A stretch of 64,000 nt of DNA from Clostridiaceae bacterium (GCA_016292785.1 JAEDFL010000005.1:1-64000); one strand, 5' to 3'; shown: positions 15,443 to 23,874, counted from the stretch's first letter. Numbers and translations: made by a program. The notes: a model not told the origin generated them from the letters alone.

Positions 15443-16873
15443 ATGAAAAACACCTATGAAACACCGCTCAATTCACGTTATGCAAGCAAAGAGATGCAGT
15501 ATCTCTTTTCACCCGATTTCAAGTTCAAGACCTGGCGCAGACTTTGGATCGCCCTCGCCGAGAGCGAAATGGAGCTTGGACTCAACATCACTCAGGAGCA
15601 GATTGACGAATTGAAGGCTCATGCCGAGGATATCAACTACGAGGTTGCGGCAGAGAGAGAGAAGCTTGTCCGTCACGACGTTATGTCTCACGTTTACGCT
15701 TACGGCGTTCAGTGCCCCAAAGCAAAGGGAATTATCCACCTCGGAGCAACCTCCTGCTATGTCGGCGACAACACCGATATTATTACTATGACCGAAGCTC
15801 TGAAGCTTATCCGCAAAAAGCTCGTTAATCTCATGGACAAGCTTTCAAAGTTCGCTCTCGAATACAAGGCTCTTCCCTGTCTCGGCTTTACTCATTTTCA
15901 GCCTGCTCAGCCGACAACTCTCGGAAAGAGAGCTTCGCTTTGGCTCAATGAGCTTCTGCTTGATTTTGAACAGCTTGAATTTCAGATTTCTCAGATGAAG
16001 CTCCTCGGCTCAAAGGGAACAACGGGCACACAGGCAAGCTTTATGGATCTTTTCGAGGGTGACACCGACAAGGTCAAGGCTCTCGACAAAAAAATCACCG
16101 AGAAAATGGGTTATACGGATTTTTACCCTGTTTCGGGACAAACTTATTCAAGAAAAGTTGACACTCAGGTGCTTTTCGTGCTTTCGGGAATCGCCCAGTC
16201 AGCCGCAAAGTTCACCAATGATCTCCGCCTTCTTCAGCACCTCAAGGAGGTTGAAGAACCGTTTGAGAAAAATCAGATCGGCTCGTCGGCAATGGCATAC
16301 AAGCGCAATCCGATGAGAAGCGAGAGAATTTCCTCACTCGCACGTTACGTTATGGCGGACGTTATGAATCCGACTATCACGGCGGCTACCCAGTGGTTTG
16401 AGAGAACTCTCGACGATTCGGCGAACAAGAGAATAAGCGTTGCCGAGGCTTTCCTTGCAACCGACGCTATTCTTGAGCTTTATATCAATGTTGCAGACGG
16501 TATGGTCGTTTATCCCAAGATGATTGAAAAGCATCTTATGGCGGAGCTTCCGTTTATGGCAACGGAAAACATTATGATGGAGGCCGTTAAGCGAGGCGGC
16601 GACCGTCAGGAGCTTCACGAGAGAATCCGTGTTCACTCAATGGACGCAGGAAAGATCGTCAAGCAGGACGGCGGCGAAAACGATCTGCTTGAAAGAATTG
16701 CAAACGATCCCGCTTTCGGCGTAACTCTCGATCAGCTCAAGGCAATTATGAAGCCCGAGCTTTATGTCGGCAGAGCGCCTCAGCAGACCGAAGAATTTGT
16801 TGAAAACTACATCAAGCCGATAACCGAAAAATACAGCGATCTTCTCGGAATGAACGTTGAGATCAAGGTGTGA
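15443..16873 (+). CDS. purB: Adenylosuccinate lyase
   Basis: A 476-aa enzyme of the fumarase/aspartase superfamily acting twice in purine synthesis: SAICAR to AICAR, and adenylosuccinate to AMP, each releasing fumarate. Seen: HLGATSCYVGDN (region 1, catalytic His), the THFQPAQPTT motif with the second His, and the signature loop GSSAMAYKRNPMRSE near residue 283 with the catalytic Ser. The ATG at 15443 has GAGG about nine bases upstream; an upstream TTG is disfavoured. It is the first gene of a run with a GtrA-like protein and a glycosyltransferase, an unexpected pairing. Confidence 0.97.
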   Translation: MKNTYETPLNSRYASKEMQYLFSPDFKFKTWRRLWIALAESEMELGLNITQEQIDELKAHAEDINYEVAAEREKLVRHDVMSHVYAYGVQCPKAKGIIHLGATSCYVGDNTDIITMTEALKLIRKKLVNLMDKLSKFALEYKALPCLGFTHFQPAQPTTLGKRASLWLNELLLDFEQLEFQISQMKLLGSKGTTGTQASFMDLFEGDTDKVKALDKKITEKMGYTDFYPVSGQTYSRKVDTQVLFVLSGIAQSAAKFTNDLRLLQHLKEVEEPFEKNQIGSSAMAYKRNPMRSERISSLARYVMADVMNPTITAATQWFERTLDDSANKRISVAEAFLATDAILELYINVADGMVVYPKMIEKHLMAELPFMATENIMMEAVKRGGDRQELHERIRVHSMDAGKIVKQDGGENDLLERIANDPAFGVTLDQLKAIMKPELYVGRAPQQTEEFVENYIKPITEKYSDLLGMNVEIKV

Positions 16874-16877
16874 TAAT

Positions 16878-17390
16878 ATGGACAAGCTTTTTGACAGCAT
16901 AAATAGTTTTATCGCAAAGCATATTAAAAACGAAAAAATAGTCGGTATATGCCGCAAGGTTCTCAACCGTGAGGTGTTTATGTACCTTGTTTTCGGCGTG
17001 CTGACAACGGTGGTTTCATGGGCAAGCTACGCTCTCTTTATAAAAATTCTCGGCGGCATCTCAAACTCCGACGTGAGGATTTCCGTTGCAAACGTGCTTT
17101 CATGGATTGCCGCCGTGCTGTTCGCTTTCATCACGAACAAGCTCTGGGTTTTCGACAGCAAGAGCTGGAAGCCGAGCATCGTAATAAAGGAGCTGGGAAT
17201 GTTCGTTGTTGCAAGACTGGCAACAGGCTGTATCGAATGGTTCGGTGTTCCCCTGCTCGTTAAAATCGGCGTGAATCAGGAGCTTTTCGGCACGGAGGGA
17301 ATGCTGGCAAAAATCATTGCCAGTGTGCTCGTTGTTATAATCAATTATTTCTTCAGCAAGCTCCTCATTTTCAAGAAAAAGGAATCTTAA
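16878..17390 (+). CDS. GtrA-family membrane protein
   Basis: A 170-aa protein with four hydrophobic helices and the GtrA pattern: FGVLTTVVSWASYALF in helix 1, a middle ANVLSWIAAVLFAFITNKLWVF segment (conserved N-K-x-W-V-F) and a C-terminal helix ending in lysines. GtrA proteins are thought to flip lipid-linked sugars (undecaprenyl-phosphate glucose) or help surface glycan decoration. It starts four bases after purB and is followed three bases later by a GT2 glycosyltransferase, a common GtrA partner. AAGGTG lies upstream, inside the purB end. Confidence 0.87.
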   Translation: MDKLFDSINSFIAKHIKNEKIVGICRKVLNREVFMYLVFGVLTTVVSWASYALFIKILGGISNSDVRISVANVLSWIAAVLFAFITNKLWVFDSKSWKPSIVIKELGMFVVARLATGCIEWFGVPLLVKIGVNQELFGTEGMLAKIIASVLVVIINYFFSKLLIFKKKES

Positions 17391-17393
17391 ATT

Positions 17394-18434
17394 ATGAAAA
17401 AAGTCAGCATAATCATTCCCGTTTATAACGTTGAAAAATATCTGCCGAAATGCCTTGACAGCGTTGTCGGTCAGAGCTATGCCGACCTTGAAATAATATG
17501 TATTGACGACGGTACTCCCGACGGGAGCGCCGCCGTCATTTTGTCCTATGCCGAAAAGGACGGAAGAATAAAGCTGATCTCGCAGGAAAATCAGGGACTT
17601 TCGGGCGCAAGAAATACGGGTATCGGTTCGGCAACGGGCGAATACATTGTTTTCCTTGACGGCGACGATTGGCTGGATACCGAAGCTATAAAAGCCGCTG
17701 TTGAAAAGGCGGAGAGCAATTCTGCCGACGTTGTTATGTGGGGATATGTCAGGGAGTTTCCCGACCGCTCTGCCGAAAAGAAAATCTTTGGCTCGGACAA
17801 GACCTTTGACGAAAAAGGCTCCCGTGAGCTTCACCGCAGAATGGCGGGACTGCTCGGTGCGGAAACCTCGGATCCGAGCAACGCCGACTCCCTCTCAACC
17901 GCTTGGGGCAAGCTGTACCGCACGGATATTATCAGAAATAATCATCTTGAATTTGTCGATACAAAAATTATCGGCACGGAGGACGCTCTGTTCAATCTCT
18001 TTTATTTCGGATTTGTTCACAGGGCGGTATTCATCAACAGTCCGTTCAACCACTACCGCAAGGACAACGAGGTATCCCTCACAAGGAGCTACAAGCCCAA
18101 GCTTTTCAGTCAATGGAACGAGCTTTACGACCGTATGGAAGCTTACATAAAAAGCAACCGGCTTCACGAGGAATTTACAGCGGCGCTGAACAACCGAATT
18201 TGCTTCAGTATGATCGGACTGGGACTTACCGAGCTGTTGAACAGGGACAAAAAAGCAAGAATACGTAACATCAGAAAATTCCTGTCAACGGACAGATACC
18301 GCAAGGCTTACAAAGCTCTCAACATAAAATATTTGCCGATACATTGGAAAGTTTTCTTTATCCTTTGTAAACTGCGCTGTGCCTGCGGAGTTTATTTTCT
18401 ATTAAAAGTTATGTCGGCAATAATTGAAAAATAA
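17394..18434 (+). CDS. Glycosyltransferase family 2
   Basis: A 346-aa GT-A-fold glycosyltransferase transferring a sugar from a nucleotide-sugar to a surface glycan or lipid acceptor. Visible: N-terminal VSIIIPVYNVEKYL, the nucleotide-binding IICIDDGTPDGS, QENQGLSGARNTGI, and the metal-binding DxD as FLDGDDWL near residue 85. No membrane helix is evident, so it would work at the inner membrane face with the adjoining GtrA protein. The gene closes the purB transcript at a strong terminator. Confidence 0.9.
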   Translation: MKKVSIIIPVYNVEKYLPKCLDSVVGQSYADLEIICIDDGTPDGSAAVILSYAEKDGRIKLISQENQGLSGARNTGIGSATGEYIVFLDGDDWLDTEAIKAAVEKAESNSADVVMWGYVREFPDRSAEKKIFGSDKTFDEKGSRELHRRMAGLLGAETSDPSNADSLSTAWGKLYRTDIIRNNHLEFVDTKIIGTEDALFNLFYFGFVHRAVFINSPFNHYRKDNEVSLTRSYKPKLFSQWNELYDRMEAYIKSNRLHEEFTAALNNRICFSMIGLGLTELLNRDKKARIRNIRKFLSTDRYRKAYKALNIKYLPIHWKVFFILCKLRCACGVYFLLKVMSAIIEK

Positions 18435-18440
18435 TATTGT

Positions 18441-18480
18441 AAAGATCCTGAATTTGTACATAAAAATCAGGATCTTTTTT
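18441..18480 (+). terminator. Terminator of the purB-GtrA-GT2 operon
   Basis: AAAGATCCTGA and TCAGGATCTTT pair around a T/A-rich loop, followed by a T-run ending at 18480. Confidence 0.88.
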
Positions 18481-18539
18481 AAATCTTTTTTTACAATACA
18501 TAGAAATAATCAAAAAGACGATTTTTATTTGAAATAACC

Positions 18540-18568
18540 TTGACTATGCCGATCTTCTAACATATAAT
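18540..18568 (+). promoter_or_regulatory. Promoter of the ABC exporter-DUF1854-DarA unit
   Basis: TTGACT (18540-18545) and TATAAT (18563-18568), spacer 17, about 55 bases before the exporter gene. Confidence 0.8.
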
Positions 18569-18622
18569 AACCGAAAAACAAATGCAAAACTTTTCCCAAG
18601 CGCAAGACCGGAGTTGATAGCT

Positions 18623-20872
18623 ATGAAACCTCTGTCAAACAACCCTTTACCCGAGGAATTTAAAGAAAGCTATGAAAAGCTGTTTTCTCAAACGCCGCCG
18701 CTTTTTTCGGTGGTCGGCGATCTGAGCCTTAAAAAGCAATATCAGGAAAGCCTGATTTGCTTTACTCAAGACAGATTGTATTCCTTCAACAGCGAAAACG
18801 GAGCCGAGCCTCTTTGCATAAAGTACATTGACATTGAAAGCACCGAGGTCAAGAGAATGTACGGCAATGCGGTTTTCTTTGCCGCACTAAAGGACGGCAG
18901 CAAGAAAATGGTCACCCGGTTTACTTTTGCGGTTGCTTCTCTTATGGATGCAGGCTCCGACTTTGTTAATTCCGTTATCAAAAACGGATATTCCGAGGAG
19001 CTTATTTATCCTGTCGAAAATGCGTTTATGCACCGAAGAAGCTTCTGCCCCAAATGCGGCAGAAAGCTGCCCTCTCCCGACGCAGAGTGTATTAACTGTC
19101 AGGGCAAAAAGAAAATGTTTTCCAAGTTCGCAGTCTATGCCGCTCCGCAAAAAAATCAGTTGATTTTATGTATGCTGCTCTCGGTGTTCACAACCTCAAT
19201 GTCGCTTGTTCCTCCCTACATCACCGGCTTTATGGTTGACAATGTTTTGCCGAGTAAAAATTCGGTTCTTCTCATTCAGATGATACTACTTCTTCTGGCG
19301 GTATATGTTCTGCAATATTCCGTCACGGCTCTGAGAGCGTTTTATCTGCGCCGAACAGGTGACAGGATCGTTATAGATCTCAAAAAAGATATCTACGAAA
19401 AAGCGCAGTACCTGCCGATGTCTTTCTACGACAAAACCTCGACAGGCTCAGTAATCAACCGAATAAATTCAGACACGGCGAATATACAGAATTTTGTCCT
19501 GAAAATTTCTCAGGAAGCAATCGTTCAGTTTCTCACCCTTGTCGGTATTCTCGTGATAATGATTTGTCTTAATCCCAAGCTGACTCTATTCTCGCTTGTG
19601 CCAATTCCTCTGGTGGTTGTTATAGGCAAGCTTTTCGGCAAAAAGATCGGTCCAAAGTATCTCCGCCTTTGGCGCAGAGGAGCGTCGATATCCGGACTTC
19701 TGACCGATACCATTCCCGGCATCAGAGTTATCAAGGCCTTTACCAACGAGAGCAGAGCTGTTAATAAATTTGACGCTTACTGTGACGAGTGGATGAAGGA
19801 GGACGCCAAAGCCGCAAAAATTTCAGGCTTTTTCCCTGCGTTTATGACCTTCCTTGTCACCTGCGGCTCTCTTGTTATCTGGTTTTTCGGCGGAAGCTTT
19901 GTTATCAACGGAGACAAGGGCTTTTCAATAGGTCTTTTAGTCACATTCGTTTCCTATGCTTCGATGTTCTACGCTCCGGTAAACTTCTTTGCAAATTTCA
20001 GCGACACTTACCGCAACACCCTCACCAGCGCCGAAAAGATTCTTGATATTCTTGACGCCGAGCCTGAGCACGACTTCGGCAAGGGCGAAAAGCCGGATCA
20101 CATTGACGGCAAGATCGAGTTTAAAAACGTCAACTTCTCTTTCGACCGTTCCAAGAAAGTTCTCAGCAACATTGACCTGACAATCGAGCCGGGCGACGTT
20201 GTCGGAATAGTCGGCACTACAGGATCGGGAAAATCAACGCTTATCAATCTTATAATGCGCTACTATGACGATTATGAGGGCGAAATTCTCGTTGACGGCA
20301 TTGACATCAAAAAGATTGATATGCAATATTACCGCGATCAGATCGGCTTTGTTCAGCAGGAGCCGCTGATGTTCAGGGACACGATTTTCAACAATATTGC
20401 TTACGGTGCAGAAGATGTTCATGTTGAACAGGTTATCAGGGCGGCAGACATTGCAAACGCCCATGAATTTATTACCCGTCTGCCCGACGCTTACGATACG
20501 GTGCTCGGTGAAAGAGGAATAGGTCTGTCGGGCGGAGAAAAGCAGAGACTTTCCATTGCACGAGCCGTTATGAAGAATCCGTCCATCCTCATTTTTGACG
20601 AGGCTACGGCGGCTGTCGATTCCGAAACCGAGCATCTTATTCAGGAAGCCATCGAAAGGCTCATCCGAGGCAGAACAACGCTTATGATCGCCCACCGCCT
20701 CTCCACCCTCAAGAATGCGAACAAAATCGCTGTTGTGGATCAGGGCAGAATAATCGAATTCGGCTCACCCGAGGAGCTTATGGCTAAGAAGGGCAAATAT
20801 TACAAGCTCATTCAGATTCAATCAATGGGCGAACAGATCATGGCGCAGAAGCGCAAGGAAAACTTTGAATAA
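18623..20872 (+). CDS. ABC exporter (fused permease and ATPase) with an N-terminal zinc-ribbon extension
   Basis: A 749-aa half-transporter. Residues 1-135 form a soluble region of beta strands of unknown fold. A four-Cys zinc ribbon (CPKCG...CINC) follows at about 141-158, then a six-helix type I exporter domain (about 170-470) and an ATPase domain. The ATPase has Walker A GTTGSGKST (about 530), Q-loop FVQQEP, signature LSGGEKQR (about 634), Walker B ILIFDEATAAVD and the His of IAHRLS. The extension and the DUF1854 gene directly downstream match the paired system that databases label cyanophycin-metabolism-associated in some bacteria; no cyanophycin gene is seen here, so the cargo is unknown. 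The ATG at 18623 is taken because GGAG lies nine bases before it. Confidence 0.9.
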   Translation: MKPLSNNPLPEEFKESYEKLFSQTPPLFSVVGDLSLKKQYQESLICFTQDRLYSFNSENGAEPLCIKYIDIESTEVKRMYGNAVFFAALKDGSKKMVTRFTFAVASLMDAGSDFVNSVIKNGYSEELIYPVENAFMHRRSFCPKCGRKLPSPDAECINCQGKKKMFSKFAVYAAPQKNQLILCMLLSVFTTSMSLVPPYITGFMVDNVLPSKNSVLLIQMILLLLAVYVLQYSVTALRAFYLRRTGDRIVIDLKKDIYEKAQYLPMSFYDKTSTGSVINRINSDTANIQNFVLKISQEAIVQFLTLVGILVIMICLNPKLTLFSLVPIPLVVVIGKLFGKKIGPKYLRLWRRGASISGLLTDTIPGIRVIKAFTNESRAVNKFDAYCDEWMKEDAKAAKISGFFPAFMTFLVTCGSLVIWFFGGSFVINGDKGFSIGLLVTFVSYASMFYAPVNFFANFSDTYRNTLTSAEKILDILDAEPEHDFGKGEKPDHIDGKIEFKNVNFSFDRSKKVLSNIDLTIEPGDVVGIVGTTGSGKSTLINLIMRYYDDYEGEILVDGIDIKKIDMQYYRDQIGFVQQEPLMFRDTIFNNIAYGAEDVHVEQVIRAADIANAHEFITRLPDAYDTVLGERGIGLSGGEKQRLSIARAVMKNPSILIFDEATAAVDSETEHLIQEAIERLIRGRTTLMIAHRLSTLKNANKIAVVDQGRIIEFGSPEELMAKKGKYYKLIQIQSMGEQIMAQKRKENFE

Positions 20873-20885
20873 GGGGGCGCAGGCT

Positions 20886-21374
20886 GTGATAAATTACATT
20901 GACGGACCGGAAGTAAGAATTACTCAAAGCAACGATATATTCCTCAACGTTGAGTTCTATTTTTCGGGTGAAAAATACGAGGATATCGAAGCCCGCCGCC
21001 TTTTTCCTAAATCCGGAGCGGCAAAATATATTATGCTTATGACGCATACAGGCGAAAACATTGCCGTTATCCGCGACATCACCTGCCTTGACGAAGATTC
21101 GGCGGCAGCGGTCAAACATTCGCTTGACGAATACTATATGATACCGAAGATCAAGCGTTTTATTAAAATGAGCGAAAAATTCTGTATCTGGATGTGGACT
21201 GTTGAGACGGATCATGGTATAATTACTTTTGAAATACGAAATCATACTGCGTCGGTCAAGCCGCTCTATGACGGTCGTGTGCTGATTAAAGACGCAAACG
21301 ACAATCGCTATGAGATTCCCGACATCAAGAAGCTTGACAAGCGCTCACAGGCTATGCTTGACCCAAAGCTGTAA
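20886..21374 (+). CDS. DUF1854 domain protein
   Basis: A 162-aa soluble protein that I place in the DUF1854 family from its length, its C-terminal pattern DGRVLIKDANDNRYEIPDI and its place directly after the zinc-ribbon ABC exporter, a recurrent pairing. Function is unknown; an accessory or regulatory subunit of the exporter is the natural guess. The start is a GTG at 20886, eight bases after AAGGGGG. Fourteen bases separate it from the exporter and 14 from the c-di-AMP receptor gene, so the three are one operon. Confidence 0.8.
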   Translation: MINYIDGPEVRITQSNDIFLNVEFYFSGEKYEDIEARRLFPKSGAAKYIMLMTHTGENIAVIRDITCLDEDSAAAVKHSLDEYYMIPKIKRFIKMSEKFCIWMWTVETDHGIITFEIRNHTASVKPLYDGRVLIKDANDNRYEIPDIKKLDKRSQAMLDPKL

Positions 21375-21388
21375 AGGAGATATTTTTA

Positions 21389-21715
21389 ATGAAGCTTATA
21401 CTCGCCATTGTAAACAACGAGGATTCCGCTGTGGTTTCCTCCGCTCTGACAAAGGAGCATTTCACCGTCACCCGACTTTCGACAACAGGAGGCTTCCTCA
21501 TGGTCGGTAACACCACCCTTCTTATCGGAACGGAGGACGACAAGGTCAAGCAGGCAAAAAAGATTATCGCCGATCATTGCAGTGAAAGAACTCACCATGC
21601 GACCTCAACGGAAAGCTTCGGCAGAGGATATTCCGACGGTGCGCTCAGCGGCGACATCAAGGTCGGCGGCGCAACAGTTTTTGTTCTAAGCGTTGACGAA
21701 ACGGATAAATATTGA
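21389..21715 (+). CDS. darA: Cyclic-di-AMP receptor DarA (PII-like)
   Basis: A 108-aa PII-like protein of the DarA/PstA (YaaQ) family, which binds cyclic di-AMP as a trimer. Family marks: N-terminal MKLILAIVNNEDS, the TTGGFLMVGNTTLLIG segment (TGGF and the following strand form the nucleotide pocket) and the C-terminal GGATVFVL strand. It lacks the long T-loop of nitrogen PII proteins. In other Firmicutes the downstream partner of DarA is not settled. Here it is co-transcribed with an ABC exporter and a DUF1854 protein, which suggests c-di-AMP control of export (inference). AAAGGAG precedes the ATG. Confidence 0.9.
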   Translation: MKLILAIVNNEDSAVVSSALTKEHFTVTRLSTTGGFLMVGNTTLLIGTEDDKVKQAKKIIADHCSERTHHATSTESFGRGYSDGALSGDIKVGGATVFVLSVDETDKY

Positions 21716-21774
21716 CTTTTACAATATTATTTGCTGTTTTTATAAAAATTTTAACAGTTTATCGCTTTAAAGTG

Positions 21775-21803
21775 TTGACAAATGCAGTATGCTATAATAT
21801 AAT
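21775..21803 (+). promoter_or_regulatory. Promoter of the symporter leader transcript
   Basis: TTGACA (21775-21780) and TATAAT (21798-21803), spacer 17. A second TATAAT at 21793 overlaps but leaves a 12-base spacer. Transcription should begin near 21810, 24 bases before the leader ORF. Confidence 0.9.
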
Positions 21804-21822
21804 AAACTCATCACTTGAAAAG

Positions 21823-21949
21823 GAGCGGACGTTATGAATCTCGGCAGGTTTCTTTATTACCGCAGTTTCGACTGTCTGTTCGGCTTTTCCGAGTGATATT
21901 CGTACAAAACAGACGGTCTTAATCAGCTTGATTAAGACCGTTTATTTTT
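21823..21949 (+). promoter_or_regulatory. Transcription attenuator with three mutually exclusive helices
   Basis: Terminator: ACGGTCTTAATCA (21913-21925) pairs perfectly with TGATTAAGACCGT (21929-21941), then TTATTTTT. Antiterminator: GACTGTCTGTT (21870-21880) pairs with AACAGACGGTC (21908-21918) over 11 bp with one G-U, using up the 5' arm of the terminator. Protector: GAGCGGAC (21823-21830, in the SD region) pairs with GTCTGTTC (21874-21881) over 8 bp with two G-U, blocking the antiterminator. The set encloses the 20-codon leader ORF and stands 16 bases before the symporter gene. Confidence 0.7.
21834..21896 (+). CDS. Putative 20-residue leader peptide
   Basis: A 20-codon ORF beginning 24 bases after the predicted transcription start, with AAAAGGAG (21818-21825) eight bases before its ATG. 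Six of 20 residues are aromatic: Phe at 6, 12, 16 and 18, and a tandem Tyr-Tyr at 8-9 (codons TAT TAC at 21855-21860). The ORF ends 16 bases before the terminator hairpin. A ribosome waiting at the Tyr codons would leave the antiterminator arm (21870-21880) just free, whereas one reaching the stop codon would cover it. This is the geometry of amino-acid attenuation in the trp and phe operons. The call rests on position and pairing, not homology. Confidence 0.65.
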   Translation: MNLGRFLYYRSFDCLFGFSE

Positions 21950-21964
21950 GAGGAGGTAAATATT

Positions 21965-23497
21965 ATGGCAGTTAAAATCATTTTGCTTGTCGCGTTCTTT
22001 GCCATTATGGTCGGCGTCGGCATCTATTGCCGCAAGACTGCAACCGACGTCAACGGCTTTGTCCTCGGCGGCAGAAGCGTAGGTCCTTGGCTCACAGCCT
22101 TTGCTTACGGCACATCTTATTTCTCGGCCGTTATCTTCGTCGGCTATGCCGGACAGTTCGGATGGAAATTCGGCGTTGCTTCCACCTGGATCGGACTCGG
22201 CAACGCATTCATCGGATCACTTCTCGCTTGGGTTATCCTCGGCAGAAGAACAAGGGTTATGACTCAGCATCTCGACTCGGCAACCATGCCGCAGTTCTTC
22301 GGCTCACGTTTCAACAGTAACGGTCTGAAGCTTGCGACCTCGCTGATAATCTTCGTTTTCCTTATCCCCTACACCGCTTCGCTTTACAACGGACTTTCAC
22401 GTCTTTTTGAAATGGCGTTCAGTGTCGATTACACAATCTGCATTGTTGTTATGGCGGTGCTGACGGCGATCTATGTTATTGCAGGCGGATATATGGCAAC
22501 GGCTGTCAACGACTTCATTCAGGGTATCGTTATGCTTGCAGGCATAGTCGCAATTATTTATTCCGTCCTGAAGATCAACGGTGGCTTCAACGGCTCTCTT
22601 GCCGCTCTTGCAGAGGTCAGCGATCCCACCGTATCAAAAGTTCCCGGAGTTTTCGCATCGTTCTTCGGTCCCGATCCCGTAAGTCTCGTCGGAGTTATAA
22701 TTCTTACCTCGCTCGGCACATGGGGACTTCCGCAGATGGTTCAGAAATTCTATTCCATCAAGAGCGAGCAGTCCATACATACAGGTACGATAATTTCAAC
22801 GATCTTTGCCATTGTTGTTGCAGGCGGTTGCTATTTTCTCGGCGGCTTCGGCAGAATTTTCAACGTCGACGTTGCGGAAAAGGGCTTTGACGAAATTATT
22901 CCGACAATGCTTTCAAATCTTTCACCGATCATCATCGGAATAACGCTTATTCTCGTTCTTTCGGCTTCGATGTCCACCCTTTCATCACTTGTTCTCACAT
23001 CAAGCTCAACGCTTACGCTTGACTTCATTGTTCCGATTACAAAGAAGAACGACGAGAAAAAGACTCTTATAATAATCAGAGCGTTCATTCTTGTTTTCAT
23101 CATCATTTCGGCTGTCATCGCCGTTATTCAGTACAAGCATAAGGTAACGTTCATCGCTCAGCTTATGGGACTTTCATGGGGTGCACTTGCAGGCTCGTTC
23201 CTTGCACCGTTCCTTTACAGCCTGTACTGGAAGAAGGTCACAAAATCGGCTTGTGCGGTCAGCTTTATATGGGGCTCAGGTATTATGCTTGCCAATATGT
23301 TCTTCAAGTCAAGCTTCCCGACGCTTCTTCAAAGCCCGATCAACTGCGGCGCATTCGCAATGCTTGCATCGCTTGTGATCGTTCCCGTAGTCAGCCTTAT
23401 CACCCGTAAGCCCGAGAAGAAATTCGTTGACGATGTTTTCTCCTGCTACGACAGAAAGGTCACAGTTCCCGTCAGCGAAGCACTTGAAGAAAACTGA
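21965..23497 (+). CDS. Sodium:solute symporter (SSS family)
   Basis: A 510-aa membrane protein with about 13 hydrophobic segments of the SSS (PutP/PanF) family, importing a solute with Na+. Seen: VNGFVLGGRSVGPW after helix 1, AFAYGTSYFSAVIFVGYAG in helix 2, AGGYMATAVNDFIQG, and LSASMSTLSSLVLTSSSTL in helix 9, whose Ser residues form part of the Na+ site in the family. Substrate cannot be read; the aromatic-rich leader peptide upstream suggests an aromatic amino acid or related compound (inference). GAGGAGG lies nine bases before the ATG. Expression appears controlled by the attenuator just upstream. Confidence 0.9.
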   Translation: MAVKIILLVAFFAIMVGVGIYCRKTATDVNGFVLGGRSVGPWLTAFAYGTSYFSAVIFVGYAGQFGWKFGVASTWIGLGNAFIGSLLAWVILGRRTRVMTQHLDSATMPQFFGSRFNSNGLKLATSLIIFVFLIPYTASLYNGLSRLFEMAFSVDYTICIVVMAVLTAIYVIAGGYMATAVNDFIQGIVMLAGIVAIIYSVLKINGGFNGSLAALAEVSDPTVSKVPGVFASFFGPDPVSLVGVIILTSLGTWGLPQMVQKFYSIKSEQSIHTGTIISTIFAIVVAGGCYFLGGFGRIFNVDVAEKGFDEIIPTMLSNLSPIIIGITLILVLSASMSTLSSLVLTSSSTLTLDFIVPITKKNDEKKTLIIIRAFILVFIIISAVIAVIQYKHKVTFIAQLMGLSWGALAGSFLAPFLYSLYWKKVTKSACAVSFIWGSGIMLANMFFKSSFPTLLQSPINCGAFAMLASLVIVPVVSLITRKPEKKFVDDVFSCYDRKVTVPVSEALEEN

Positions 23498-23529
23498 TTG
23501 ATGAATAAATAGCAAAAATAATACAATTT

Positions 23530-23800
23530 GAGCATTTGCTCTAATCATAACCACCGGTTCAACCGGTGGTTTGCTCTGCCCCTATAAGGGGCTATTACAG
23601 GCTTAACCCCTAAAAGGGGCACTGAATCATATCATAGCATTACACGCCCCACCACCCGTAAACGGGTCAAAACTTTTCATTTTTTTTGAGGCTAAATTTT
23701 TAAGTTTTCTACTAACGGTATTAGGCTTGCATAAAGCTCGCCTGTTTTTTTTGTAGCACTACTCTTCCTTTTCCCCCAGTAGAACTGGGGGTTTATTTCC
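23530..23800. repeat. Palindrome-rich non-coding element, possible IS200/IS605-type remnant
   Basis: No gene lies between 23498 and 23874. The stretch holds ACCACCGGTT/AACCGGTGGT (about 23551-23571), GCCCCT/AGGGGC (about 23579-23593), CCCCT/AGGGG (about 23606-23620), ACCCGT/ACGGGT (about 23656-23669) and CCCCCAGT/ACTGGGGG (23773-23791) with a T-run after it. Such subterminal palindromes and lack of long inverted ends recall non-autonomous relatives of IS200/IS605 elements or the non-coding end of a TnpB element. No transposase fragment was found, so this is only a suggestion. Confidence 0.4.
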
Positions 23801-23818
23801 ACACCTAAAGGCACCAAC

Positions 23819-23859
23819 AAAAAGGCTTGTATCGGTTCAACCGACACAAGCCTTTTTCG
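23819..23859. terminator. Bidirectional terminator
   Basis: AAAAAGGCTTGT (23819-23830) pairs with ACAAGCCTTTTT (23846-23857), with an inner TCGGT/ACCGA extension. It serves the convergent minus-strand oxidoreductase gene, and possibly the symporter. Confidence 0.88.
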
Positions 23860-23874
23860 CATATGTTAGTTTGT

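Noticed and set aside
23530..23800. Possible CRISPR array
   Set aside because: The palindromes differ from one another in sequence and spacing; there is no regular repeat-spacer unit and no cas gene.
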